From Membranipora membranacea (taxonomy: Eukaryota > Bryozoa > Gymnolaemata > Cheilostomatida > Membraniporidae): DNA of 64,000 bases. Position 1 is the stretch's first letter; each line of letters opens with the position of its first letter. The notes under the pieces were generated by a model. It ran no database searches. It saw only the letters and a program-made list of their open reading frames with translations, and was not told where the DNA came from. The stretch is from contig OU612066.1 of the NCBI GenBank assembly GCA_914767715.1, forward strand, positions 4,531,001 through 4,595,000. Direction: 5' to 3'. This document shows, piece by piece, positions 35,943 through 47,945 of the stretch. Made by a program: the position numbers and the translations under genes.

Positions 35943-37394
35943 ACTTCACACAGAAGAACTTTATTAGCTGAACAACATGAACAAGTATCTCAGTCATACA
36001 GAGAACACCTGATAATATGACAATATATTACAATATGTCACAATTATCAGGAACATCTAATAATATGATATGTATTACTATATGTCACATATATGTATAA
36101 CATCTAGTAAAAACTGATTATTATCTAAATCCTTCCTGTCGCTAATAATTTGTTGCTGACATGAAAAAAATCAATTGATAACCAAATAATAAATAAATGA
36201 ATAATAACACTTAGATATGCCTACAGTTTTTACTATCAGACTCTGGAAGCAAATGGGTTCCTGAATCCAATCTTTGTATCAAATATAAACTAATTTGAAG
36301 TCATGAGATTCATGAAGTTTCTCATCTCTTAACTGACCGGACTGGCACACCAAACAGACTAGAATATTAATTGCTGAACAGACAGTGACCGTATTGGATG
36401 CAATCAAACTACTTCCCTAATATGATGCATTGATTTGGTGAGCATATGAGTGAGACTAACAGCTGAAGCTGTATATCGTTCAATCAATACTTCTGATTTT
36501 GTTATGATGATCAGCCGTAATTTATGATGGTCCTTTTCTATTTTGTTGTAACTAAAATTGCGAGTAAGAGCTCTGGGTTTGTGAGTTCTATATTACATGG
36601 CTTGTTTAAGTAGAAGAGCCGTGCAATTTTAACTAATTGACTAATGACGGTTGACAGCAAAGTTTATATGACTACTAGGGCTAGAAAGGATTCACAAAAT
36701 CAGGTCAGTTTTTGGCTATCTTTCAGGGCTGGGCTTGATCAGGTCCGAGTATGCATGAATCAGCGCTACTGGACAAGTCATTCTCGGTTCCAGTCATGAC
36801 AGCAATATCAAATAACAAGACTTTAGAAACCATGTGTAGATTAGCCAATACCAAATTTGACTAGAAGTGGTCATATAAGAATTATTATAATTTTCAGTTA
36901 AATATTAGGTCAAACAAGTGGTGGATATTAATTCGCTAATTACTAGTGTAAGTAGGTTGTAGTACATGATAATTTTGTTTCAGCTTGTAACTACTCATCT
37001 AGATATATACGAAAATATGTTGTGAGCAAGTTTCATAAAATTTAAAGTATTCATTGATTCAAATGTGTCTGAAGAATACTTATGTGTAGTGCTGTGAACT
37101 GTAAAATAATCACAGCACAGGTATGGCTTATAGCTAGCTTTTATGATCATATAGACAAAGTTTTCGAGACTGTCATGCAAACTCGTTGAAGAAGTGGTTG
37201 AGAGCACGGAGTGCAGATCACACAAGGTCCAAAGTTTGAATCTCGGTGCAGGAAATGATTTGAACAGCTAGTGGTAACAAAATACTTGATATTGGTAGTG
37301 ACTGACTAGGACTGAGGAAACTGGTCATTGCCAAATCTAAAACCTGACACTGACCCGAGGTGGATAAACCCCGACCCGACAATACCCGGTCCAA
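35943..37394. other. 3' region of VMO1-like gene, then non-duplicated sequence
   Basis: 35,943-36,389 is shared with block 2. From 36,390 (after GACCGTATT) the blocks diverge completely. Nothing coding is recognised in 36,390-37,394. Confidence 0.4.
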
Positions 37395-37978
37395 ACACTT
37401 TCAGCCATACTGCTACTCGGTGTCTCCTTCCTGGCCAGTTGAGTTTTGCGCTTTGGTGTAGAGTGAAGTCCAACAGAACGGTACACGATGTAGCTGAAGG
37501 TGATTTTGTGGCCAGTTGATTGTTGCCTTAATAATACCAATGATACGCTACTCAAATCAAGTTTATGGTCACTGATTCATTAGCAGAGAGATGAAAATCA
37601 GACATCAAACAGAAGCTAGACACTTGTGAAAAATAGTTGCTACCCCTATTTTGAAATTTCCGAATCCAAGCATAAAATAGCTAATATTAATGTCAGTAAT
37701 TGTCTACGGCCATATCACGGCAGTTCTCGTCTGATCACTGAAGCTAAGCAACATCGAGCCCAGTTAGTACTTGGATGGGTGACCGCCTGGGAATACTAGG
37801 TACTGCTAACTTTTGATAATTTTTTACGTTTTTCTCTACCATCAACAAAAGGTTGAAGCAAATTTTGAATGGCTCAGCATACTCCTAAATCCCCCCCCCA
37901 AGCTGCGGTCCAGTCATGTGCAATGATTACTGTTCATGCTGCCATATCAAATTTATAAGGAAACAAACCTTTACATAC
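37395..37978 (+). repeat. Solitary 5S rDNA spacer unit, inverted relative to the main array
   Basis: Plus-strand equivalents of the spacer blocks (TCCTTCCTGGCCAGTTGAGT, TCACTGATTCATTAGCAG, TTTGAAATTTCCGAATCC) surround a 5S copy. It ends at the target duplication of the TTTTCCCACC element. Confidence 0.75.
37702..37810 (+). rRNA. 5S ribosomal RNA copy outside the array, 9-base deletion
   Basis: Starts GTCTACGGCCATATCACG and lacks the TTGAAAAC segment. It has the internal promoter, CTTGGATGGGTGACCGCCTG, and a TTTT terminator at 37,811-37,814. It carries ACATCGAGC and an altered 3' stem (GCTAAC), so it is probably a pseudogene related to the copy at 14,966. Confidence 0.75.
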
Positions 37979-38009
37979 TACTACTCGGGGTATCCGGACA
38001 TTTTCCCAA

Positions 38010-38285
38010 TGTGATTTTCCCACCTAGCCTTTTCCCCACCTAGCCATTTTCCCACCTCCCTTTATCCCACCCAGCCATTTTCCCAACAAGCCATATTCCC
38101 ACCCAGCCATTTTCCCACCAGGACATTTTCCCACATATCCGTTTTCCCACCAATAAGATTTCTCACTGATCCATTTTCTCACCGGGATGTTTTTCCACCG
38201 ATCTGTTTTCCCACCATGATATTTTCTCACTAAGCTGTTTTCCCACCTGGACGTTTTCTCACCAATCCATTTTCCCACCTTGACG
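38010..38285. repeat. TTTTCCCACC degenerate minisatellite, left-end orientation
   Basis: About 17 units of 13-18 bp (mostly 16) share ATTTTCCCACC and have variable 4-6 bp tails (TAGCC, CAGCC, AGGAC, GATCC). Neighbouring units differ more than expected for a young satellite. Confidence 0.9.
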
Positions 38286-39117
38286 TTTGAAGGTAATACA
38301 ATATAGCCATGCCAAACCACATGTGCTGCGCATTTCGTACTATTTGTATTTATTTATTATGTTTGGTACCGGTAACCGCAGCCGGTCTTGACAAGCTCAG
38401 TTTGGTGGGGGAGGGTGGGAATTTCCCTGCATCACCCGCTGTAGCTCGATTCTACCTTTGCGGTAGCATCCTAAAATGAGTAGGGGTGTAGACTCTGTTG
38501 TGTACATTTTAAGACAAAAAGATTTAAAAAAAATCAATTAAAAACCTCCAACAGTGATAGGATGTGACAGCGGCTAGAAAACTAGCAGTTGATATGACGT
38601 CATCGATTGGATTGCATCGTGATTTTGGTATGTTTCCATACATTGTACATAGGTGATAGATAAAAGCGCATCTTTATGTTCTTGTCACGAACATAACAGA
38701 TGTGATAACTTAACCACATTGGTGATACAAGTTAGCTATTTCAATAAATGACAACTAGTGGACAGCGTGCAGGGAAAACAACGTGCACTGCCACAATTAC
38801 CATTACAAAAAATGAATGTTCACAGATAACAGTGAACCAAGGTGCAAACTACTACGATTCATTAGTTGCACCTGATTTCGTTATTGCTTGACCATCGTTT
38901 TGCTGATGAATATACAAAGGGTCACTGTTTCTCTTTCAGTATTTCATTACCATTTCAGTTTTTTGCACTAAATTCCTGCTTGATTCCATCTAGCCATCAG
39001 AAATTAAGTCCCTCATCATAAACAGATGTGAGTGCCTTTGTGAATGATCATCATTAATTTCCACAATTATTTTGGGGAGCTGCTCTTGCGTTGATTCTAT
39101 ATACTAATGTAGTCTAC

Positions 39118-39240
39118 GTTCAATCCAGCACTTTTTATGTTCATTCCAGGGTTTTCGACTTTCATACCAGTCTACTTTTATTCAAGCTAATTTCAATCCC
39201 GTCGGCGTTCATTCCAGACGACGGTCATTCCAATCCGCTG
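39118..39240. repeat. TTCATTCCAG degenerate minisatellite (right end type)
   Basis: Six or seven units of 16-21 bp with the core TTCATTCCAG and variable tails. It ends at CCGCTGCGCACACCAG. It matches the right end of the fuller nested element in block 2 (55,745-55,880). The left partner was lost here by a deletion near 38,290. Confidence 0.8.
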
Positions 39241-40257
39241 CGCACACCAGCATATGATATGATCAAATTCTAGGGTGCATGACCTAGTATGCCGATTTGT
39301 ACTTTTAACAGGAATTTGATCACAAATAAATTTTTTTGTTTCGCCAATTCTTGTTTGGAATTGGATGAAAATTGTAAAATTATTGGTTTTCAATCAAATC
39401 GCTTTATTCTTCTGAAGAGAAGACTAAATACTATTCTGCGTTTAATCAATATTAAGTCACTAACAAGGAGTGAGTACGAGCTGAGAGCAGGAAGATCCAT
39501 AGCGACATCCTCCGGTAAACCTGGCGAAGTGCACAAGGCCCCCCGGAAAACAGGGAGTACCGTGCGCATTCGAAACAATTTTAATAGAAATAGATCACAT
39601 CATTTTTTTTCTTTCTCCCTCTAAAATGTTTCACCTTAGTATTGCAGGTAGTTTTCCCTTCTTTTTACAAGTGGAAACAACTCTAATGTTTCAAACTGTT
39701 GATATGGTAAAAGCAGGGAGGGTCCCTGGTGAAAGCAAATAATTGTTGAAACTTTATTATCCTTCATTGTCATCTCGGAAAGGATCTTGTGCGTAAATAT
39801 ACATAGAGTGGAAATTTCTTTACATTGTTTGGTGGTTGATTGATAAAAGCTTGAAAAACAGTAAAAAAATCTTTACCGAAAGCCATGTAGCGGATAACAT
39901 ATGATGCAAGCTTAATTTTGTAGAGTGAAATGGCCAATAACGAAATATGATAGTCTCTTCAGCTTGGGCAATGATTAAATGGCTCAAAACTTTTGAGAAT
40001 TGGCATAGGCACCATCAATTTGTTTTGTCGGAAAAGAAGTATATAACAAGGAGGCAATTTTGATGAAATCAACCACTTGGACTAACTTGTGCAACAAAAA
40101 ACTCAAATCAAAATCAACCCGTAACTTATAAAATCAACTCACATCTCCATTTCCAAAGCTATAACTTTCTCCACAGTGTTGGCTTGATGTGAACATTGTT
40201 AACGTATTTGTGAATGTGAACAGCTTAGCTTGCAAAAAGGCTGCGAAGGAAAAACTG

Positions 40258-40612
40258 AGCGGTGAAAAATTTGTGTGATGGGTAAACAGCCCTGTGGTAA
40301 ATTGTCCTGTTGGGAAAATTGTTTGGTGAGAATTTTCCTGTTGGGAAAACTGTTTGGTGGGAAAACGGCCTGGTCGGAAAATGACTTGTTGAGCAAATGT
40401 CTGGGTGGAAAAATGGATTGGTGGGAAAACGTCCAGGTGGGAAACTAGATTGGTGGGAAAACGTGCAGGTGGGAAAATGGCACAGTGGGAAATCAACCAG
40501 GTGGGATAATGGCTCGGTGGGAAAATGTACAGGTGGGAAAACGGCAGAGTGGGATAATGGGAGGTGGGAAAATAGCTTGGTGGGAAAATGACATTGGGAA
40601 AATGGGGCGGAT
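40258..40612. repeat. GGTGGGAAAA degenerate minisatellite, right-end orientation (internal)
   Basis: Reverse-complement orientation of the array at 38,010. About 20 units, ending GACATTGGGAAAATGGGGCG. The terminal text is the same as at 44,103, but it is followed by internal sequence (CATGTTTAGTACCGGTAACG). Confidence 0.9.
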
Positions 40613-41379
40613 TCATGTTTAGTACCGGTAACGGTAGCTGGTCTTGACAAGCTAAGTTTGGTGGGGGAGGGTGGGAAGTTTCCCACCTCCTGCTATGGCT
40701 CTATTCTACCTTTGAGGTAGCGCCCTAAAGTGAGTAGGGGTGTAGAGTCTGTTGTGTACATTTTAAAACAAAGGTTTTAAAAACTTGATTAAAAACCTCT
40801 GACAGTGATGGACTTGGCAGTCGGCTAAAGACTAGCAGTTGATATGACGTCCTCGATTGAATTGCAACATGATTTTGGTATGTGTCTATACAATGTACTT
40901 AGGTGTTAGACAAAAAATACATCTTTACGTTTTTGTCACAGACATAACGGATGTGCTAACTGTACCACATTGGTGATACGAGTTAGCTATTTCGATAAAT
41001 GACGAGACGACTGGTGGACAGCGTGCAGGGAAAACAATGTGCACAGTCACAATAACCATTACAAAAAATGAATGTTCAAAGGTAACAGTGAACCGAGGAG
41101 TAAACTACTACGATTCATCAGATACACCTGATTTCGTTAATGCTTGATTATTGTTTTGCTGATGAAATATACAAAGGGTTTCTCTTTCAATATTTCATTA
41201 CCATTACAGCTTTTGTACTTAATTCCTGCTTCATTCCATATAGCCATCAGAAATTTAGTAATTATCGTCATAAACAGATGTGAGTGCCTTTGGGATTGAT
41301 CATCATTATGTTACACAATTATTTTAGAGAGTTGCTCTCGCGTTGCTTCTATATACTACTATATATACTAACTTCATTC

Positions 41380-41475
41380 CAGGATTTTAGACTTTCATAC
41401 CAGTCTATGTTCATTCATGCTAATTTCAATCCTGTCGGCTTTCATTCCATCCGTTCATTCCAGTCCCCTGCACAA
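41380..41475. repeat. TTCATTCCAG degenerate minisatellite, second internal unit
   Basis: Four or five units (TTCATTCCAGGATTTTAGAC, TTTCATACCAGTCTATG and others), ending CCCCTGCACAAACCAG. Right-end type, with no left partner. Counterpart in block 2 at 58,070-58,195. Confidence 0.75.
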
Positions 41476-43692
41476 ACCAGTATGATCAACTCTTGTTGGG
41501 GATTGGATGAAATTGTTAAAATTATTGGTTTTCAATCAAATCGCTTTAGTCTTCTGAAGAGAAGTCTAAAAGTCTATACAGCATTTAATCATTATTACGT
41601 CACCAACAAGAAGTGAGTAGTAAGAGCGGGGAGCAGGAATACCCTTAGCTAAATCCTCCAGTAAACCTGGCGAAATGCACAAGGGCGCCCAGAAAACAGG
41701 GAGCACTTTGCGCATTTGGAAGAATTTTAATAGAAATAGATCACAGCATTGTTTTTTCTTGTACAAAAAGAAGACAACATGCATTAATTACCTGTAAAAA
41801 ATGTTTCATAAGGTGGCAAGTTTTGGACGCTTCTATTTTGTAATAACTAAGTTTCCGGACCAAAGCTGGATGGTTTGACATCACTCACAAAATTTCCAAC
41901 TGCGGCATGGCATTCAGATTCAGTTATTGTCTGATGATCTCCTAAAACAATAGAGGAGCCAGCATAATTCCTATTAATTCATTTAAGATTTATTGATATA
42001 AAAGGTGCTTATTAATTTTGTCTTTGTTGTGGAAAGAATTTGAATTGTTATTGTTGGACACTACTTTGCCTGTGCAGTCATTGATGTATATGAGGAAAAG
42101 AGTTGGGGCAAGTATTTCTTGGTGAAGTTCTATTTCGATATCGGTCTAACTTCACATTTTTAACAAATATAACTCACTGGTGTAAATATGATTCCGATAG
42201 CCTAAGGGCACTGTCAATAATTTCCTCTATAATATTTTATGGTCGAATATTTTTGTGGTAAATACATTTGGAGTAAAAATAATATAAAATGGTTATTCAG
42301 GTCTCTAATTGTTTTAGGAGAATTTGTCCCCTGTTTGAACATGGAATTTCCTTTTACTGTATTTTAATAGCTGGAGGCAAAAAGCGGGGCTATAATGAAA
42401 AGAATTTGCAGATGGAATTTTTTCAGTTTCTTATTTTTAAGCTTTGTATTTCTCAAATTTACCAACCTAAAAAAAAGAAAATACCTGTTGAACGACATTA
42501 GCTTTATCACACGGTGACGGGTTTTGGTTTTCACACAGTCTCGATAGACTATACTAGAACCCGTACAAGGCCTGGAGTGCGGGTTTACATGGAAGGCTAA
42601 ACATTTTAAAACAAACTTTTTGAATATTATCACATTTTTGGTATATATAATTGCCTTAGATCCCTTTGAACTTGCAAAGAAGGGGCACAGGTTGACTATT
42701 TAATATGCATTTCAAAGTTTTCACCGGATCCATAACTTTGTTGGTCGTGTTTTTATATGGTATTTCTGTGTCCAATGGAAAATTCACTGATTAAAAGCCT
42801 TCAACATGGAACAAATAAATAGTATGCGTTACAGCATGTTATGACGCCGTAATCTTAACAATACTTTAATTCATCAGATAATGTAGACAGAGCATAGAAC
42901 CAAATTGCACCACAACAAGCTGTGAATAAATATGCTTACAAAAGCGCAGTCTTTGGTTTACAAGTATAATTAACCAAGTATCATCTATGCCTTGTCTGCT
43001 TTAAATAGCCACCTTTATTTAACAGCACAGATTCTTCAATGCAATCATATTTATGTTCACGCTTATTGGTGATCACCAATTGCATTAAGTATTGCAGGTA
43101 GTTGTACCTTCTTTTTACAAGTGGAAACAATTCTAATGTTTCAAACTGTTGATATAGTAAAAGCAGGAAGGGTGCCTATTCAAAAGAAATAATTGTTGTT
43201 ACTTAAATGATATTCATTGTCATCTCGGATGGGATCGTTCGCGTGAATTACATAGAGTGAGAATTTTTTTACGTTGTTCGGTGGTTGATTGATTTGATAG
43301 AAGTTTAACAATCTTTACTGAAAGCCATGTGGCGGATAACATTATGATGTAAGCTTAGTTTTGTAGAATGATATGGCCAATAATCCTTAATATGATAATC
43401 TCTTTAGCCCCTTTGATTAAATGGCTCAAAACTTTTGAGAATTGGCATGGGCATGACTAATTTGTTTTGTCAAAAAAGTAGTTAATAACAAGGAGACAAT
43501 TGTGATGAAACCAACAACTTGGACTAACTTGTGCAACCAAAAACTCAAATCATAATCAACCCGCTATAAATAAAATCAATTCAAATCTCCATTTCCATAG
43601 CTATTTTCTCCAGTGTTGGCTGGATGTGAAAATTGTTAACGTTTTTGTGAAATGTGAACGGCTTAGCATGAAAAAAAGGCTACAGAGAAAAA

Positions 43693-44103
43693 ACTGTGCG
43701 GTGAAAAATTTTTTTGTGGTGGGAAAACAGCACTTTGGTAAATTGTCCTGTTGGGAAAGTTGTTTGGTGGGAAATCGGCCTGGTGGGAAAATGGCTTGTT
43801 GAGCAAATGCCTAGGTGGAAAAATGGATTGGTGGGAAAATGTCCAGGTGGGAAACTGAATTGGTGGGAAAACGTCCAGGTGGGAAAATGACTTGTTGAGC
43901 AAATGTCTGGGTGGAAAAATGTCTGGGTGGGAAACTAGATTGGTGGGAAAACGTGCAGGTGGGAAAATGGCACAGTGGGAAATCAACCAGGTGGGATAAT
44001 GGCTTGGTGGGAAAATATACAGGTGGGAAAACGGCAGAGTGGGATAGCGGGAAGTGGGAAAATGGCTTGGTGGGAAAATGACATTGGGAAAATGGGGCGG
44101 ATT
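43693..44103. repeat. GGTGGGAAAA degenerate minisatellite, outer right end
   Basis: About 24 units in right-end orientation, with an internal partial duplication (the GAGCAAATG...CTGGGTGG segment occurs twice). It ends at the probable target duplication in the 5S spacer. Confidence 0.9.
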
Positions 44104-44112
44104 TACTACTGG

Positions 44113-44826
44113 GTGCCTCCTTCCTGGCCAGTTGAGTGTTGCGCTTTAGTGTTTGCAAGTTGAATGGTTTAGCGTCATCCTAACTCCTCCCCCCCCCTGA
44201 AATGCAGACAAGTCATGTGCTATCATTACCTTTGATGCTGTCATATTTAAACTGTAAAGAAACTTCCCTTTATCGTTTAAAGACCCACTAAACAGAAGCT
44301 AGACACTTGGAAAAAAGGGATGCTGCCCCTGTTATGAAATTTCCGAATCCAAGCATAAAATAGCTAATATCAATGTCAGCAATTGACTACGGCCATATCA
44401 CGTTGAAAAATCCAGTTCACGTCCTATCACTGAAGCTAAGCAACGTCGAGCCCAGTTAGTACTTGGGTGGGTGACCGCCTGGGATTACTGGGTGCAATGC
44501 CTCAGAGTCCTCATAAATCCCCCCCCCCCCCCTCTCTTAACTGTGGTCCAGTCATGTGCTATGATTACCGTTGATGCTACCATATTTAATGTAAAAAGAG
44601 ACTTACCTTCATAAACTACTACATGCTGCCTCCTTCCTTGCTAGCTGAGTTTTTGCCACTGTGAGTGTGGCGTGTAGTGCGACACAATGCTTAACAATGA
44701 ACTGAAGGTGATGTTGTGTTCAGTTGATTGTTGCCATAATAATGCCAATGATATGGTACAAAAATCCAGTTCATGGTCACCGATTTATTTGTAGACAGAT
44801 GAAAATGATTTAAAAAGCCATTCGGC
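44113..44826 (+). repeat. 5S rDNA spacer units, inverted relative to the main array
   Basis: Spacer blocks and G/C runs (CCCCCCCCTG near 44,193; C-run near 44,520) around a truncated 5S gene, plus a second spacer copy. It ends abruptly at about 44,826 inside AGCCATTCGG, where block 2 begins. Confidence 0.75.
44385..44496 (+). pseudogene. 5S rRNA pseudogene, 3'-truncated
   Basis: Begins GACTACGGCCATATCACGTT and keeps most of the gene through GACCGCCTGGGATTACTGGG. It lacks the last stem and the TTTT terminator and has several substitutions. Confidence 0.75.
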
Positions 44827-44984
44827 TAATAAATTCCACACATCTTAAATTTTTTTGATATAATATAAAATAATTATTATTTGTAGTGGAAATTGATGGC
44901 GGATACTTCTAAAATGAATGACAGATAATTCGACATGCAGGCAGGAAAACATTCGGCAACTCATGGTGGGTCACATATAGTTAC

Positions 44985-46152
44985 TAGTGATGGCAACGAG
45001 ACGGGGGACAGGACCCAGGACCGGTCTCGCGGGACTTGTCACCTCGGGACAGTATCTCGTCCACTCGAGACAAACTCTTATTACAGATCGGGTCTATTCG
45101 CATTGTAAATGGTGGTAGCTGGTCAAAATATTGCCTTCACCCAGACTCGAACCAGTGCCCTAGTGATCAGCAGTCCAGCTCTTACCCACTACGCCGCTAC
45201 GCCGCTACGCCGCTACGCCGCTACGCCGCTACGCCGCTACGCCGCTACGCCGCTACGCCGCTACGCCGCTACGCCGCTACGCCGCTACGCCGCTACGCCG
45301 CTACGCCGCTACGCCGCTACGCCGCTACGCCGCTACGCCGCTACGCCACTACGCCACTACGGGAAATTCAGACTGTCATATAATGGAAATAATAGTTATT
45401 AGTCATGCTTTTGCTGTGATTATTAAACGGAAATGTTATCTGATTGGCTGTCAGATTTGATTGATTGGCTGTCTGTTTTGATTGATAAGTCAAGGCCATA
45501 TCTATGTAAACAACTTCCATTAAAAAGATGGAATGGATGATCAATGTCGAGCTTTCTCATTGATTTGGACCTGGGGCAAGAGGGAGAAGGGATACAATGA
45601 CTAATGGGGTATCAAATTGTATAAATATGAGGAGATAGTTGAGCCTAAGCATATCCAGAAGCTGAATCACTGGACTGGTTGGTATAATAAACAAGAAGCA
45701 GCTTCTCCTTGCTTTAACTATTTAGTATTTAGTTATCACTATAGATATGTTTATGGTTTAGATTGGCTGAGGAGGATACAGTAGGATTACACCCATAAAT
45801 CATGAGTACGAGTTTGGGCAATGACAATCATGTGTGGCAGGCTGATATTCGTACAAAATATAATTTGCAAGAATAAGTGGAAATTTGCAATAAATAATTG
45901 ACAGAATTTGATGAAACTTGGACTCAACATAGTTCCTTATTGCTATAGATGATAAGTTACAACTTGAATCAAATGTACTATAAGCTGATTGCACTAGTGA
46001 TAGTGAATGAATATCCACCATTCTTTTAAATTGTGATATCTGAAGAAAGTTTTATCGGCATCGATATTTGTCTCGGTCTCGTCCCGGTCTCGTCCCGAAT
46101 TTTCTTGCTGTCTCGTCCCGTCTCCCCAAAATCTGACAAATTGCCATCACTA
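44985..46152. mobile_element. hAT-like non-autonomous element, copy 3 (1,168 bp)
   Basis: Same TAGTGATGGCAA ends and ATAGTTAC target duplication as copy 1. It is about 160 bp longer because of an octamer expansion inside its tRNA-like module. Confidence 0.88.
45129..45362 (-). repeat. tRNA-like module with (ACGCCGCT)19 expansion in the A-box region
   Basis: The B box GGTTCGAGTCTGG and the A-box text GTAGTGGGTAAGAGC are kept. The octamer ACGCCGCT (minus strand AGCGGCGT) is repeated 19 times at 45,191-45,342, then ACGCCACT twice. The copy at 25,605 has a single ACGCCACT. The repeat unit overlaps the start of the A box. Confidence 0.85.
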
Positions 46153-46825
46153 ATAGTTACACTTGATGGACTATAAAATGTTAAATCTCCGCGTTGTTCA
46201 AAATGAGGTCAAAGCTCTTGTATAGGATGCTGTCAATTTACTGTCAATTTTGATAGAAATTTAATGCAAAAGGTGAGATTTATAAATTTGAATTTGAATT
46301 TAGGGCAGTGAAGAATGGTTTAAGATGTCACTTATCATGATAATTAAGAATGATGTGTCTGCAAAAGCAATTTGCAAAACGCAAAAACTGCAAAAATGGG
46401 GATAGCCTGGGATGATATTTATGTTGTTGATCAAATTCGTGTCTGCAATAAGAAATTATTTGATAACTATACATCTGCAACTTATGTAAAGTCTGCAAAA
46501 ATCACTGCAATATTTTCTGGCCTGACAATGAGAGTGGCATAGAATGATCGATTGACTTATTAGCTAGTACAATCATCAAATTTAGTGTGATGCACACTTG
46601 CCTCAGAAAACAGTCTGCCCCATGAGCTGCGATATTTGACATGTCTAAAACAGCTAGAATGGCAATGTTCAAGTAAATCGTACATGGGAGATGATATTCA
46701 TACTTTTGATAGACATGGTGTGAACTGGAAAATTGTCATCGTGACATAACCAAACATAAAACCAATCAATCTAACAATTCCTGCTGGGTGCAAGTTTTCA
46801 TATCTACATCATTCAATTCTGAAAA

Positions 46826-46923
46826 GTGTGGGCCTTATACACAGGATAGTGTGGGCCTGAATCACAGGATATTGTGGGCTTGATACACAGGATATTGTTG
46901 GGCTGATACACAAGATACTGTGG
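46826..46923. repeat. ~22-bp minisatellite, block 2
   Basis: Block 2 copy of the GATACACAGGATATTGTGGG-type repeat that borders the AAGTC element. Confidence 0.7.
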
Positions 46924-46931
46924 GCCCTATA

Positions 46932-47937
46932 ATAGACCTGGGTCCAACTCATGGTAAGTCAAGTCATCTTCAAGTCAAGTCAAGTCAAGTCAAGTCAAAG
47001 TCACGACTTGACTTGACTTAACAAAATTATGACTTGACTTGACTTGACTTGATCTCGAAAACAAATAGACAACACTTGACTTGACTTGACGAAAAATTGA
47101 CTTTGATTTGACTTGACTTGGGAGTTGTCCTGACTTTGGTCAAGTCAACATAAGTCAATGTGTGAAATTTTATAACATAATGTAGAAAGAGATATAGGAA
47201 GGATAATCATAAGTGAGAACCCCAACTCTGAAACCCCAACTCCGAAACAGAAAACCCAACTTCTCAGCTATGGGTAAGTAGTCAGAGTTCCTGCCTTACA
47301 TATTAGTTGTTTTCTCTTGTTGTCTTGTAATCAGTAAAATGAAAAATGTATCCCATGATGCAATATTAATATAGTCTGATCATATAGTGCAGGTTTATTC
47401 AGAAGACTGCTTGTATCATCATCAACATCATCATCATCATCATCAGACAGAAATCCTTCTAGTCTAAGGATGTTTCACAATTTTTCTTTTTGTGCTTCTC
47501 ACAACAGCAGAAGGCTGGACTTTCTTTTTTTGAAATTCACTTCCAAGCAATTCCATAACATACACCACCCATCGTGAACTAACTAAGTAACAATGCTGAA
47601 TTGCGTACACACCCATACCTTTCGTTTGTGAGCAAATCCCGATTAGTAGAGCAACTCCTGAGGACCTAATTAACTCCTCCACGATTTGGATTCACCCGGG
47701 ATTGAAATAAATTCCAAGTTGATTTTCACGGTTAATGAGCGTGACTTTGCCATGACATGTAAGTCACCCATCTTTGACTTGACTTGACTTACAAAAATCA
47801 TGACTTGACTTGACTTGACTTGATGGCGAAAAAAATAGACACCAATTGACTTGACTTGACTTGGTGTAAATGTGACTTGACTTGACTTAGCATCGACAAT
47901 GACTTGACTTGACTTGCGATGACTTGGACCCAGGTCT
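46932..47937. mobile_element. hAT-like element with AAGTC subterminal repeats, block 2 copy (1,006 bp)
   Basis: Same termini and GCCCTATA target duplication (46,924-46,931 and 47,938-47,945) as in block 1. The left array is shrunk to a few AAGTC units broken by ATCTTC. Confidence 0.88.
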
Positions 47938-47945
47938 GCCCTATA

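Larger units (their letters stand above)
25251..43505. repeat. Segmental duplication, block 1 (~18.3 kb)
   Basis: Homologous in order and orientation to 44,829-60,206, with a few differences per 100-200 bases where compared. Interruptions are 36,390-37,988 against 53,258-54,141 (unrelated in the two blocks), an extra 2.8-kb internal tandem unit here, and several deletions. It carries one VMO1-like gene. The offset is 16,880 bp across that gene. Confidence 0.9.
37988..44103. mobile_element. Composite DNA element with TTTTCCCACC-minisatellite ends, inserted in a 5S spacer (~6.1 kb)
   Basis: The left end reads CATTTTCCCAATGTGATTTT and the reverse-complemented right end CATTTTCCCAATGTCATTTT. Both are embedded in 16-bp-period degenerate TTTTCCCACC arrays (38,010-38,285 and 43,693-44,103). 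The flanks are near-identical 9-mers TACTACTCG (37,979-37,987) and TACTACTGG (44,104-44,112) from one 5S spacer site, so they are probably a target duplication. The interior is two diverged copies of a ~2.3-3.5 kb unit. The first also ends in a right-type array (40,258-40,612), so the element has one left and two right ends. No transposase is visible. Confidence 0.75.

Noticed and set aside
40134-40686. Long open frames rich in HFPT/FSHL repeats across the TTTTCCCACC arrays (also 43,663-44,158 and 54,097-57,378)
   Set aside because: Three overlapping frames are open at once because the ~16-bp repeat lacks stops. The proteins merely translate the minisatellite.
38010-44103. CRISPR-like array of regularly spaced repeats
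   Set aside because: The units are contiguous, degenerate and without unique spacers of constant length, and the DNA is eukaryotic. These are minisatellites.
45036-45402. Open frames of repeated RYAATPL or similar
   Set aside because: Translation of the ACGCCGCT octamer array inside a tRNA-like module.
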